Assembly (NCBI RefSeq): GCF_014202035.1
Contig: NZ_JACHFR010000002.1
Coordinates: 372,001-436,000, forward strand
Reading direction: 5' to 3'
Length of the DNA: 64,000 nt
Origin: Treponema rectale
GTDB taxonomy: Bacteria; Spirochaetota; Spirochaetia; Treponematales; Treponemataceae
Numbering within the stretch: position 1 is the stretch's first letter; each line of letters begins with the position of its first letter. A program made the translations under genes and the position numbers. Below are positions 17,795 through 26,330 of this stretch, piece by piece. The notes beneath the pieces are model-generated. The model did not search any database. It was not told the origin of the DNA and saw only the letters and a program-made list of their open reading frames with translations.

Positions 17795-17988
17795 GGGGAT
17801 GACCAATAAGTTCAAAAAGTGTCATTTTCGGGCTCGACCCGAAAATCTATTTAATTACAATACGTCGAGTCAAGGCACGCTAACGCTTAAAGCCTTGACT
17901 TCGCCGTTTTGAGGGGTTGTACTACCCCCTCAATACAAGAGATTGCCGTGTCGAGCACGGCAATGACTCATACTTTTTAGACATCCCC
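17795..17988. mobile_element. MITE-like repeat, copy 1
   Basis: The ends GGGGATGACCAATAAGT and ACTTTTTAGACATCCCC are imperfect terminal inverted repeats. Inside are four hairpins: ATTTTCGGG/CCCGAAAAT around CTCGA, AGTCAAGGC/GCCTTGACT, GAGGGG/CCCCTC, and ATTGCCGTG/CACGGCAAT around TCGAG. The first 140 bp are almost identical to copy 2 at 26.4 kb. There is no coding capacity, so any movement would need a transposase supplied in trans. Confidence 0.75.
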
Positions 17989-17990
17989 AC

Positions 17991-18026
17991 TAAAAAAAAA
18001 GACGGAATATATTTATTCCGCCTTTT
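17991..18026 (-). terminator. terminator of the rsmI-flgM operon
   Basis: GGCGGAAT and ATTCCGTC pair (one mismatch) and are followed on the minus strand by nine T. Confidence 0.85.
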
Positions 18027-18057
18027 CTTATGCTATTAATTCGTCTTCGCTACGGAA

Positions 18058-18345
18058 TTAGAAACCATAAGCACTGAGAATACGATCTGCAGTAGCTGCG
18101 ATGGTTTCACTGCTTAGATAATTCGGATCACGAATCTTCTGTTTAATCTGTTCTACAAGATCTGTACGAACATCAGGTGTTTCTTCCGCAACTTTATTCA
18201 GATAATAGGCTTCACTCATTGCTTTTGCTTCTTTAGAAACACTGATTTCATCAGAAGAAGATCTTACTGATTTTGCGCTATTAGTACGCTTTGTTTCCTG
18301 CAAATTGTTTAATGGATTTACTCCTGCAACTTTGTCTATCATCAT
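18058..18345 (-). CDS. flgM: anti-sigma-28 factor FlgM
   Basis: A 95-residue FlgM-like protein. The N-terminal half is disordered-looking and Ser/Lys rich (TNSAKSVRSSSDEISVS). The C-terminal VRTDLVEQIKQKIRD and IAATADRILSAY match the FlgM sigma-binding helices. It should hold FliA inactive until the flagellar hook is complete. Its first ATG overlaps the rsmI stop (ATGA) after GAGG; a second ATG one codon later is possible. Coupling to rsmI ties it to a housekeeping promoter rather than a flagellar operon. A sigma-28-like promoter lies just beyond rsmI, facing ftsK. Confidence 0.85.
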   Translation of the reverse strand: MMIDKVAGVNPLNNLQETKRTNSAKSVRSSSDEISVSKEAKAMSEAYYLNKVAEETPDVRTDLVEQIKQKIRDPNYLSSETIAATADRILSAYGF

Positions 18346-19067
18346 AGTTCTACCTCACTATTATTATCGGAATCATCCGCAGAAAGTTTAGCATTTTTAT
18401 TACCGGAAATAAAGACTGCAAACTCTCCGAGCACCTTATTTCTTGAAGAATAGTCCTCAAGAACCTCTTTTGCCGTACCTTCTGTTATTTCTTCGTGAAG
18501 TTTCGTCAGTTCCCTTCCGACAACGACACGGCGCTCACTTTCAATATCGGCAATATCCGTCAAAAGCTTAACTATTCTGAACGGACTTTCGTATAAAATT
18601 ACTGCATCTCCTGTGGCAAGAAGTTCTCTCAGTCTGGAGCGTCTTCTGCCTGGTTTTGGAGAAAGAAACCCTTCGAAAATCAGGGTTTTTCCGCCTGCTC
18701 CGGCAACGCTTGCCAGTGTTGCAAATGCGCTTGCTCCCGGAATCGGTATAACCTTATGTCCTGCTTTACGTGCAAGACCTGCCAGAACTGCACCCGGATC
18801 ACTTATTCCAGGGGTACCTGCGTCACTTGCATAGGCAACGGTTTTTCCTTCATCAAGAAGTGCAATTATTTTTTCAGAGGCAAAGGATTCATTTTGAGAA
18901 CGGCAGCTTATTAAAGGCTTGCGTATTTCAAAATGCGTTAACAGCTGCAGGGTATGCCGTGTATCTTCTGCGGCAACTACGTCTACAGATTTTAATGTTT
19001 CTATTGCTCTGAATGTGATATCACCCAAATTACCAATAGGGGTACCTACGATATAAAGTTCCGACAC
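18342..19067 (-). CDS. rsmI: 16S rRNA (cytidine-1402 2'-O)-methyltransferase
   Basis: A 241-residue RsmI. It shows LYIVGTPIGNLGDITFRA at the start, AEDTRHTLQLL, SDAGTPGISDPG and IPGASAFATLASVAG, the tetrapyrrole-methylase-fold signature. It methylates C1402 of 16S rRNA in the ribosomal P site. The GTG at 19067 is chosen: the family starts here, and a TTGCAG-17-TATAAT promoter would begin transcription at this very codon. The in-frame ATG at 19124 lies upstream of that promoter. This predicts a leaderless GTG-start mRNA. It is followed by flgM. Confidence 0.93.
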   Translation of the reverse strand: MSELYIVGTPIGNLGDITFRAIETLKSVDVVAAEDTRHTLQLLTHFEIRKPLISCRSQNESFASEKIIALLDEGKTVAYASDAGTPGISDPGAVLAGLARKAGHKVIPIPGASAFATLASVAGAGGKTLIFEGFLSPKPGRRRSRLRELLATGDAVILYESPFRIVKLLTDIADIESERRVVVGRELTKLHEEITEGTAKEVLEDYSSRNKVLGEFAVFISGNKNAKLSADDSDNNSEVEL

Positions 19068-19073
19068 CCTTCT

Positions 19074-19102
19074 ATTATATAGGGGTTTGTTAAATACTGC
19101 AA
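19074..19102 (-). promoter_or_regulatory. promoter of rsmI-flgM (leaderless)
   Basis: TTGCAG, 17 bases, then a perfect TATAAT on the minus strand. The expected start falls on the G of the rsmI GTG. Confidence 0.7.
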
Positions 19103-19144
19103 GTTTTTGGAAGGGTACGGTCATATTCTTATAAAGAAAACCCT

Positions 19145-19170
19145 TAAATTTAAAAATCAGAATCCGATAA
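19145..19170 (+). promoter_or_regulatory. sigma-28-like promoter upstream of ftsK
   Basis: TAAA, 14 bases, then TCCGATAA, which differs from the FliA -10 consensus GCCGATAA by one base. The predicted start near 19177 leaves a 16-base leader with GAGG. It faces away from the rsmI-flgM operon. Based on consensus matching only. Confidence 0.45.
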
Positions 19171-19192
19171 TAAAAGCGAGGTATTATAACTA

Positions 19193-22100
19193 ATGAAACA
19201 GGATAAACTTACCGCTTATATCACAGGAATAGTTTTATTTGTAATTGCAGCAATATTTTCTGTTTCCATAGTTTCAGCAGTGCTTGAACTTGGAACTGAT
19301 GAAGGATTTTTATATAGTTTTGGAAATTTTATTGTATCAGCATATGGAGTATGTTCACTCTTGATACCAGCCTTTTTGTTTACGGCCGGTTGTTTTTGTT
19401 TTATGGAAAACTGGTCTGTGCAGAAAGCATGTATTCTTCTTGTAAGCCTGATTCCTTTTTTTACACTTGTGTTTGCAGAGCGTACCTGCCGCAGAATTTC
19501 TGAAAACGATTTTGGGCCTATTTCTTTCGTAAAGATTGTTACGACCATAGTTGTTGCCCTTCTTCTGGTTGCAACTGAATATCTTCTTGCAGTGGTTCTT
19601 GCAGGAAAGTTTCATGACAGGCTTGTTGATATTAAACTTCCGTTTACAAAAAAAGATGATGAAGAGAATAATGGACTTTCTTTTGTAGACGAAACTTCTG
19701 ATAAAAAAGATTCTGAAGAAAACAATGATGAGCTTTATGAAGATAAAACGGAAGAGGATGATTCTGTTGGAATTCTTGGCCGCAAGCGCCGTGAAATAGA
19801 AAAGGCAGCTCTTGAAATGGAACAGGAAGAAACAGCACCCCGTAAATATGAAAGCATCTGGTCTATTGACGAAAATGGCGATGTAAAAGCTGAAGAAAAA
19901 AATGAAATAAAAGCTGATGAAACTGAATCTGAATCTGAAGATGAGTCTGTTAAAGAAACTGAAAGTGAAGGGAATACAGATGAATCTGAAGAAAAAGGAG
20001 TTCTTCTTGCTGAAGGCATTGCAGATGTAAGCAGAACTTCTCCTGCTGATCGGGATGATTTGCCTCGTCAGATATATCTTTCTGATTCTGAATCAGATGA
20101 TGAGGAAGTTGAAATAAAAACTCCGGAAGCCCGTTCCTCCATTATAAATCTTGCACCGCCTGAGGATATTAAAGTTGTAGACTTGCAGAATCTGGAAAAG
20201 GATTCTCCTGTTGAATTTGAAAATTCTTCGGATGATGCTGAAGATGATATAATTGCACAGTTTGAGCGTGAGAATCTTCAGTTTGAAAATGATAAGGAAG
20301 AAAATCCTTTTGAAGAAGAAACTTCTGAAGAATATACAAGCGAAATTCCGTTTGAAGAATTTGATGAGTCTTCAGTTCCTGAGCGCAAAGATACTAATGT
20401 TAATCGGCTTATGGAAAAATTTGATGCAATTGCAGATGAGGAAGATGCTGTTATTGCAGAAGATGTTGCTGAACCTGATGTTGAATTTGAAAATCCTTTT
20501 TCAGATGAAGAAGAGGAGTTTGCACCGGAATTTGATTCAGAGATAGAAAATGCTGTTGAAGGTGAAACGAAAACAGAAACTGATTCAGAAGCAGAGTCAG
20601 AATCTGAAACTTCTTCTGATGAGGCTCAAAAAAAAACTTCTGAAATAATTCCTGCAGGAACTTCTTCAATCATGTCTTCTCTTGATTCTGTTTTTTCTAA
20701 AATGGATGAAGATGCAAAGGCTCAGGTTGAAAAAGTTGAGGTAAAGGGAAAGACTGCAGTTGTTACAGATGAAAATGGAAATACGCAGCCGATAAAAGTA
20801 ACTCCTAAAATCCGCAGAAAGCCTTATAAAATTTCAACAGATTTACTTACTGAATATGAGCAGAATGCCTACTGGGAAATTGATGACGAAACAAGACATG
20901 CCGCAGGTTCCCTTATGGCAACTCTTAAAGAGTTTAACATTGAAGCAAATGTGACAGAAATCAGGAAAGGTCCTGTTGTTACAATGTTTGAAATACTTCC
21001 GGCACCAGGAGTTCGTCTCAGTAAGATTCAGGCGCTGCAGGATAATATTGCCCTTCGTCTTGCTGCAAAATCTGTCCGCATTGTTGCACCGATTCCAGGA
21101 AAACGTGCTGTTGGTATTGAAGTTCCAAATAAAAACCGTGCAATAGTTTCATTCCGTGAATGTATTGAGCAGAATCGTCCAGAATGGAAAAAGATGGCTG
21201 TTCCTGTTGTTCTTGGAAAAGATATTGAAGGCGAAACTCAGCTGATGGATCTGGTTAAGACACCGCATCTTCTTATAGCAGGTTCGACCGGTGCGGGAAA
21301 ATCTGTGTGCGTAAACTCGATGATTCTCAGCATTCTTTATAAGCGTTCACCAAATGAAGTAAAGATGATTCTTATTGACCCTAAGATTGTTGAGCTTAGT
21401 CTTTATAATGGTATTGGTCATCTTCTTACTCCGGTAATTACTGAACCTAAAATGGCTATGCAGGCTCTTCAGTATTGTCTGTGTGAAATGGAACGTCGTT
21501 ATGCAGTTCTTAAGGGAATGGGCTGCCGTGATATTGCAAGTTACAATCAGAAAATTCAGGAACAGCATATTGCTACTGAGAAACTTCCTTATATTGTTGT
21601 CGTTATAGATGAGTTTGCTGATCTTATGGCTACTACCGGAAAGCAGCTGGAGCAGTCAGTTGCACGTCTTGCAGCAAAAGCCAGAGCTATTGGGATTCAT
21701 CTTGTACTTGCAACTCAGAGACCTTCTGTTGATGTAATTACCGGTTTGATTAAAGCTAATATTCCAAGCCGTATTGCATTTATGGTTTCAAGTAAAATGG
21801 ATTCACGTATTATTATTGATCAGATGGGTGCAGATAAGCTTTTAGGAAAGGGAGACATGCTTTATGCAAGTTCAACAGATCCTTTCCCTGTAAGAATTCA
21901 GGGGGCCTTTGTTTCTGATCAGGAAGTCGAAAACGTAGTAAATGAAGTTAAGAATATCTGGGGTGAACCTGAATATATCGATGAAGAAATCTTTGTGGAT
22001 GATGAAGATGATGGTTCTGACGGACAGATGTCTCTGTTTGGTGAAGGTGAAGACCCTCTGTATGAAAAAGCACTGGATGTTGTAATTCAGGCAGGAAAAG

Positions 22101-22237
22101 CAAGTGCCAGCTATATTCAGCGCAGACTATCGATCGGTTATAACAGGGCTGCACGACTTATTGAAGAAATGGAAGAACGTGGAATTGTAGGACCTGCAAA
22201 CGGTAGTAAACCCCGTGAAATCATTCATATGCCGTAA
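19193..22237 (+). CDS. ftsK: DNA translocase FtsK/SpoIIIE
   Basis: A 1014-residue translocase that pumps chromosomal DNA through the closing septum. Residues 1-145 hold about four membrane segments. Residues about 145-560 are a very acidic, Glu/Asp/Ser-rich linker. The motor follows, with Walker A GSTGAGKS near 698, Walker B VVVIDEFADLM, and ATQRPSVDVITG. The last 60 or so residues (VVIQAGKASASYIQRRLSIGYNRAARLIEEME) form the winged-helix gamma domain that reads KOPS sites. The Shine-Dalgarno GAGG is 11 bases before the ATG. The promoter looks sigma-28-like. The long acidic linker is longer and more charged than typical. Confidence 0.95.
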   Translation: MKQDKLTAYITGIVLFVIAAIFSVSIVSAVLELGTDEGFLYSFGNFIVSAYGVCSLLIPAFLFTAGCFCFMENWSVQKACILLVSLIPFFTLVFAERTCRRISENDFGPISFVKIVTTIVVALLLVATEYLLAVVLAGKFHDRLVDIKLPFTKKDDEENNGLSFVDETSDKKDSEENNDELYEDKTEEDDSVGILGRKRREIEKAALEMEQEETAPRKYESIWSIDENGDVKAEEKNEIKADETESESEDESVKETESEGNTDESEEKGVLLAEGIADVSRTSPADRDDLPRQIYLSDSESDDEEVEIKTPEARSSIINLAPPEDIKVVDLQNLEKDSPVEFENSSDDAEDDIIAQFERENLQFENDKEENPFEEETSEEYTSEIPFEEFDESSVPERKDTNVNRLMEKFDAIADEEDAVIAEDVAEPDVEFENPFSDEEEEFAPEFDSEIENAVEGETKTETDSEAESESETSSDEAQKKTSEIIPAGTSSIMSSLDSVFSKMDEDAKAQVEKVEVKGKTAVVTDENGNTQPIKVTPKIRRKPYKISTDLLTEYEQNAYWEIDDETRHAAGSLMATLKEFNIEANVTEIRKGPVVTMFEILPAPGVRLSKIQALQDNIALRLAAKSVRIVAPIPGKRAVGIEVPNKNRAIVSFRECIEQNRPEWKKMAVPVVLGKDIEGETQLMDLVKTPHLLIAGSTGAGKSVCVNSMILSILYKRSPNEVKMILIDPKIVELSLYNGIGHLLTPVITEPKMAMQALQYCLCEMERRYAVLKGMGCRDIASYNQKIQEQHIATEKLPYIVVVIDEFADLMATTGKQLEQSVARLAAKARAIGIHLVLATQRPSVDVITGLIKANIPSRIAFMVSSKMDSRIIIDQMGADKLLGKGDMLYASSTDPFPVRIQGAFVSDQEVENVVNEVKNIWGEPEYIDEEIFVDDEDDGSDGQMSLFGEGEDPLYEKALDVVIQAGKASASYIQRRLSIGYNRAARLIEEMEERGIVGPANGSKPREIIHMP

Positions 22238-22271
22238 AAAAACAGCCGGCAGGTAAATCGGGAGGGAATTT

Positions 22272-23243
22272 ATGAATAAAATTAGAAGATTAGTCAGCTT
22301 ATTAACGTTCGTTAGTGTTTTTTTGCCGCTGGTTTCACAGGAATCAGCTGTAGAAAACAGGCACTTTGAAGAAATATGGGCTTATTATCTTCCCGGTAAT
22401 TCTGATTCCTTTAATCCTGAGAAAATGCCTGTAACGGACTTATGTTTTTTTAGTGGTGACGTAAACTGTTATGGAGAAATTTCTTATTTTCCTTCGGCAG
22501 ATATTCTTCCTGATTATAAGGGCAGGCGGCATCTCGTAATAACCTGTGAGGGACGTTCTCTTTCTCATTTTGTTGTTGATCCGGATTATGGTGTTTCTAA
22601 AAAGCTGATAAAAAGCATAGTCAAGGCATCTGTAAATTTTGATGGAGTTCAAATAGATTTTGAAAACATTCCTCAGAGAGATGCACAGAATTTTCTAAAG
22701 TTCCTTAAGGATTTGAAAAAGTCTCTTGGAAAGAAAAAAATGTTTTCTGTTTGCGTTCCTGCAAGAAATAAAAAGCTTACGGAAGATGTTTATGATTATG
22801 CAAGTATAGAGCCTTATGCTGATAGAATTTTTATAATGGCTTATGATCAGCACTGGTCAACTTCAGTACCGGGTGCAATTGCAGAAATTCCCTGGGCGAA
22901 TAAAATTGCTGAATATGCAAAATCCATTCTTCCTGCAGAAAAAATAATAATGGGTATGCCTTTCTATGGTCGTACCTGGGTTAATGAAAATTACGCAAAG
23001 GCCTGGCTTTTTAGCGGGATAAAAAGAATTCAGCGGGAAAATAAAGTTGATAAAGTAGATCGTGATGCAAATGGAATTCCCCATTTCAAATTTAAAACAA
23101 CTATAACGGTAACCGGCTGGTATGATGATGATGTTTCTCTAAGGGCAAGAATGGATTCATTTAAAAAATTAGAGGTAAAGAAAATAGGCTTCTGGAGAAT
23201 CGGTCAGGAAGATACAGATTTCTGGAAATATTTTTTTGAATAA
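22272..23243 (+). CDS. glycoside hydrolase family 18-like protein, secreted
   Basis: A 323-residue protein with an N-terminal signal peptide (to about residue 23, LPLVSQES). It has a TIM-barrel GH18 core: FDGVQIDFENI near 122-132 contains the catalytic DxxDxE-like acid series (D-G-V-Q-I-D-F-E). IFIMAYDQHW and GMPFYGRTW are the later barrel strands typical of YaaH/SpoVS-like GH18 proteins that cleave peptidoglycan or chitin. GGAGG precedes the ATG. It sits 34 bases after ftsK and may be cotranscribed, hinting at a cell-wall role at division (inference). Confidence 0.85.
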   Translation: MNKIRRLVSLLTFVSVFLPLVSQESAVENRHFEEIWAYYLPGNSDSFNPEKMPVTDLCFFSGDVNCYGEISYFPSADILPDYKGRRHLVITCEGRSLSHFVVDPDYGVSKKLIKSIVKASVNFDGVQIDFENIPQRDAQNFLKFLKDLKKSLGKKKMFSVCVPARNKKLTEDVYDYASIEPYADRIFIMAYDQHWSTSVPGAIAEIPWANKIAEYAKSILPAEKIIMGMPFYGRTWVNENYAKAWLFSGIKRIQRENKVDKVDRDANGIPHFKFKTTITVTGWYDDDVSLRARMDSFKKLEVKKIGFWRIGQEDTDFWKYFFE

Positions 23244-23306
23244 TAAGGTAATCTCGACAACCTTTAATATTCCTATTAAAATAACAGAAAAAAATTGGAG
23301 TTGAAA

Positions 23307-24404
23307 ATGAAAAGATTATATGAACCTGGTCAGATGATTGAAACAAAAATTGTTGCAATTACTAATGATACTATTTTTATTGATCTCGGCCTTAAAAGTG
23401 AAGGTTTTGTTGATAAGGCAGAACTTGCTGATGAAAACGGAAATGTAAGTGTAAAAGAAGGGGATTCGATTAAAGTATATTTTGCAGGTTCCTCAAATGA
23501 AGAACTTCATTTTACGACAAAGCTCAGCGGTCAGAAAGCAGATAAATCTGTTCTTGAAAATGCGTATAAAAACGGAGTTCCTGTTGAAGGCGCTGTTTCT
23601 CAGGAAATAAAGGGCGGATTTGAAGTAATGATCGGAACTACCCGCGCATTCTGTCCTTATTCACAGATGGGTTATCGCCAGAGAAAAGAGCCGGCTGAAT
23701 ATGTAGGAACCCGCCAGACTTTCAAGATTACAGAATATAAAAACGAAGGAAAAAACATTATTGTTTCTAACCGCGTGATTCTTGAGGAACAGGCTGCTGC
23801 AGAACTTAATAAACTGTCTCAGTCAATTCAGGTTGGTGCTGTTGTAAAAGGCAAAGTAAAATCTATAGAAAGCTATGGTGCATTTATTGATCTTAACGGG
23901 TTCCAGGCTCTTCTTCCTGTAAGTGAAATTTCACATGTTCGTGTAGAAGATGTTTCTTCTGTTCTTAAGGTTGGTCAGGAAGTTGAAGCAAAAGTAATTA
24001 AGGCAGACTGGGCACATGAGAGGGTAAGTCTCAGTATGAAGGAACTTGAAAAAGATCCTTGGGACGGCATTGAAGAAAAATTCCCTGCTGGAACGGAAAT
24101 TGAAGGAGTAATAAGCAGGGTTGCTGATTTTGGTGTATTTATAAATCTTGCACCGGCTGTAGACGGACTTGTTCATATTTCTAAACTGAATGTAGAACGT
24201 AATACAAATCTTAAGAAGGTTTATAAGGCCGGCGATAAACTGGCAGTTGTTGTTGATTCAGTTGATACAGAAGAAAAACGTATTTCTCTTAGTCCTGTTG
24301 TTTCAAACGAGGAACAGGATAATGCAAATGATTATTTGAAGAGTCATAGCGATGATGATGACGGATATTCATATAATCCTTTTGCTGCACTTCTTAAAAA
24401 ATGA
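23307..24404 (+). CDS. S1 RNA-binding domain protein (RpsA-like)
   Basis: A 365-residue protein built of repeated S1 OB-folds: about 8-65, 80-155 (divergent), 180-250 (VVKGKVKSIESYGAFIDLNG) and 265-333 (EIEGVISRVADFGVFINLAP). It resembles the multi-S1 proteins that act as ribosomal protein S1 or its relatives. The ATG at 23307 follows GGAG with 6 bases spacing. The stop overlaps the start of the iron-transport-type permease (ATGA), an unusual pairing for an S1 gene. The window has no evidence on whether this is the main S1 protein. Confidence 0.88.
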   Translation: MKRLYEPGQMIETKIVAITNDTIFIDLGLKSEGFVDKAELADENGNVSVKEGDSIKVYFAGSSNEELHFTTKLSGQKADKSVLENAYKNGVPVEGAVSQEIKGGFEVMIGTTRAFCPYSQMGYRQRKEPAEYVGTRQTFKITEYKNEGKNIIVSNRVILEEQAAAELNKLSQSIQVGAVVKGKVKSIESYGAFIDLNGFQALLPVSEISHVRVEDVSSVLKVGQEVEAKVIKADWAHERVSLSMKELEKDPWDGIEEKFPAGTEIEGVISRVADFGVFINLAPAVDGLVHISKLNVERNTNLKKVYKAGDKLAVVVDSVDTEEKRISLSPVVSNEEQDNANDYLKSHSDDDDGYSYNPFAALLKK

Positions 24405-25378
24405 AATCTGTAAAAAGTATAGTTCTTTTTATTTTATTTATAGCCGCTGTTCTCTGTTCACTTGTATTTGGAGCTCAGCGGCTCTCTTTTTTTGAACTGT
24501 TCTCAGACGGGGACAGTTTTTCTAAAATAATTTTTTACGAACTCAGATTACCCAGAACGATTCTTGTTTGTATTGCCGGCGGGCTTTTGGCTGGTAGCGG
24601 GGCCGCTTTTCAGGGCTTTTTTAGAAATCCTCTGGCAGATCCAGGAATTATGGGATTATCTGGAGGTTCAACGCTGGGTGCTGTAATTGCCTGCGCTATA
24701 TTTTCTTCCACAGCCGGTATTTTTTTGAATATTGGTGCTTTATGCGGAGCCCTTAGTGCCGGTTTTCTGGTAACTGTTCTTGCTTTTAAGCGTAAAGGAG
24801 CGTCTGTTACAGTTACTTTACTGCTATGCGGTACAGCTCTTGCCAGCTTATATTCGGCTTTTATTTCAATAATACTTGCTGCAGATTCACAGCATCTTCA
24901 TTCAATGTATGTGTGGATGCTTGGTAGTTTTAGCGGTCGTGGCTGGAATGAAGTAAAAATCATTCTTTTACCGGCTTTTGTGGGTGCAGTTTTGCTGTTA
25001 ATCTGTACCCGTCAACTGGATCTGCTTACTGGAGGAGAGGGAAGTGCCCTTTCTTTAGGTGTTGAAGTAAGCAGACTTCGTTTTTTTGTTTTAATCGCAG
25101 GTTCATTGTCAACTTCTGCTGCTGTCTGTGCCGGAGGAACTATTGGTTTTGTCGGTCTGGTTGCCCCTCACATAGTACGCAGGGTTTTTGGAGAAAAGAG
25201 TCGTACTGTAATGGGGTATTCCATGATTACAGGCGGGATATTGCTTTTAGTTTCTGATACTTTGTGCCGTGTTATAATAGCGCCGGCAGAAATTCCCGTA
25301 GGAACTGTTACTGCATTAATTGGAGTTCCATTTTTTATTTCTTTGCTGCTCAGGAGGCGGAAGAATGCATACTCTTGA
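24401..25378 (+). CDS. FecCD-family ABC transporter permease
   Basis: A 325-residue permease with 8-10 hydrophobic segments. LRLPRTILVCIAGGLLAGSGAAFQGFFRNPLADPGIMGLSGG is the family's diagnostic region (residues about 45-86; only its pattern is cited here). VGLVAPHIVRR is the ATPase-contact loop. It imports iron-siderophore, haem or cobalamin. It overlaps the upstream S1 gene by 4 bases and the downstream ATPase by 14. No periplasmic binding protein is next to it. Confidence 0.9.
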   Translation: MKSVKSIVLFILFIAAVLCSLVFGAQRLSFFELFSDGDSFSKIIFYELRLPRTILVCIAGGLLAGSGAAFQGFFRNPLADPGIMGLSGGSTLGAVIACAIFSSTAGIFLNIGALCGALSAGFLVTVLAFKRKGASVTVTLLLCGTALASLYSAFISIILAADSQHLHSMYVWMLGSFSGRGWNEVKIILLPAFVGAVLLLICTRQLDLLTGGEGSALSLGVEVSRLRFFVLIAGSLSTSAAVCAGGTIGFVGLVAPHIVRRVFGEKSRTVMGYSMITGGILLLVSDTLCRVIIAPAEIPVGTVTALIGVPFFISLLLRRRKNAYS

Positions 25379-26168
25379 AGCCAGATTGCTTAATGCCAGG
25401 TGGAAGTATTCAGATAAAGATAAATTTGTTTTGAAAGACATAAATATTTGTGTAAAAAGCGGAGAGTTTATCTGTTTAAGCGGGCCGAACGGAAGCGGAA
25501 AGTCTACTTTGCTGAGCCTTTTATCTGGCATAATTCCTGATGGTTTACAGGTACAGAATAAGGGTACAGTTTTTATAGACGGAATGGATGTTTATTCAAT
25601 GAATCGTAAGCTGGCTGCAAAAAAAGTTGTGTATATGAGTCAGACAGAAACCTCTTTATGGGATTTTACTGTAAGGGATGTAGTTGTTATGGGACGTTAT
25701 CCTTATACAGGCTTCAGCGGAATATATTCAAAACAGGATTTTATGGTGACAGATGAAGTTCTGGAAGGGGTACAGTTGCAGGCTATATCCGGTAAATCTA
25801 TTTTTGAGTTAAGTGGCGGTGAATGGCAGAAGGTTCGTATTGCCCGCACTTTAGTTCAGCAGCCGGAATTTATTCTTCTTGATGAACCTGTAGCAAATCT
25901 TGATTTTACTTATCAGGATGAACTTTTGACGTTCATAAAAGCTTATGGAAAAAAAATAGATGCAGGAGTAATTGTCAGCATTCATGACCTGAATACTGCG
26001 GCACGTTATGCAGAGAAGCTGATTTTTCTTGGAAAAGAAAATTATTTTAATTTTGGCTTAGTGGAAGAAGTTTTTGATCCTGATGTTTTGAAAAAGGTTT
26101 ATGGAGCAGATTTTGCCGTATTCAATCATCCGGTGTATAAATGTCCTCAGATTTGTTTATCCCATTGA
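25365..26168 (+). CDS. ABC transporter ATP-binding protein (FepC/BtuD type)
   Basis: A 267-residue ATPase with Walker A GPNGSGKSTL near 39-48, signature LSGGEWQKVRIA, Walker B FILLDEPVANLD and the switch histidine in SIHDL. It powers the FecCD permease upstream. CAGGAGG lies 5 bases before the chosen ATG; an earlier in-frame start (25320) would translate the permease tail region. The operon ends here without a binding protein, so that partner must be encoded elsewhere. Confidence 0.92.
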   Translation: MHTLEARLLNARWKYSDKDKFVLKDINICVKSGEFICLSGPNGSGKSTLLSLLSGIIPDGLQVQNKGTVFIDGMDVYSMNRKLAAKKVVYMSQTETSLWDFTVRDVVVMGRYPYTGFSGIYSKQDFMVTDEVLEGVQLQAISGKSIFELSGGEWQKVRIARTLVQQPEFILLDEPVANLDFTYQDELLTFIKAYGKKIDAGVIVSIHDLNTAARYAEKLIFLGKENYFNFGLVEEVFDPDVLKKVYGADFAVFNHPVYKCPQICLSH

Positions 26169-26193
26169 CATAAATTTTTATAATTGATATATT
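26165..26193 (+). promoter_or_regulatory. promoter of tRNA-Val
   Basis: A consensus TTGACA, 17 bases, and TATATT, placing the start about 7 bases before the mature tRNA. Confidence 0.8.
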
Positions 26194-26206
26194 CTCTTAC
26201 ATCATC

Positions 26207-26280
26207 GGGCGGTTAACTCAGCTGGTACGAGTACCTGGTTTACACCCAGGCTGTCGGGGGTTCGATCCCCTCACCGCCCA
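26207..26280 (+). tRNA. tRNA-Val (anticodon TAC)
   Basis: A 74-base cloverleaf. The acceptor arms GGGCGGT and ACCGCCC pair, with discriminator A. The anticodon arm is CCTGG/CCAGG with loop TTTACAC, giving TAC for valine. The T arm contains GGGGTTCGATCCCC. The 3' CCA is not encoded and must be added by the CCA-adding enzyme. It has its own consensus promoter and terminator, so it is a single-gene unit. Confidence 0.96.
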
Positions 26281-26281
26281 T

Positions 26282-26330
26282 AAAAAAGGCTTCCTTCCTT
26301 AGACAATTGGAGGGGAGCCTTTTTTGTTTT
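26282..26330 (+). terminator. terminator of tRNA-Val
   Basis: GGCTTCCTTCC and GGAGGGGAGCC pair along eleven positions (two or three G-U), followed by six T. Confidence 0.9.

Larger units (their letters stand above)
17769..18057. other. intergenic region filled by repeat copy 1 and the flgM terminator
   Basis: The 289 bases hold the 194-bp MITE-like element and the terminator hairpin after flgM. No gene is seen. Confidence 0.8.

Noticed and set aside
17769-17825. Upstream ATG adding 19 residues to the Fe-ADH-like protein
   Set aside because: The added codons come from the repeat element; a GTG with AGGAG at proper spacing lies at 17768 where the family alignment starts.
19735-20669. Minus-strand Ser/Phe-rich frames inside ftsK
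   Set aside because: They arise from the GAA/GAT-rich acidic linker read in antisense and have no initiation signals.
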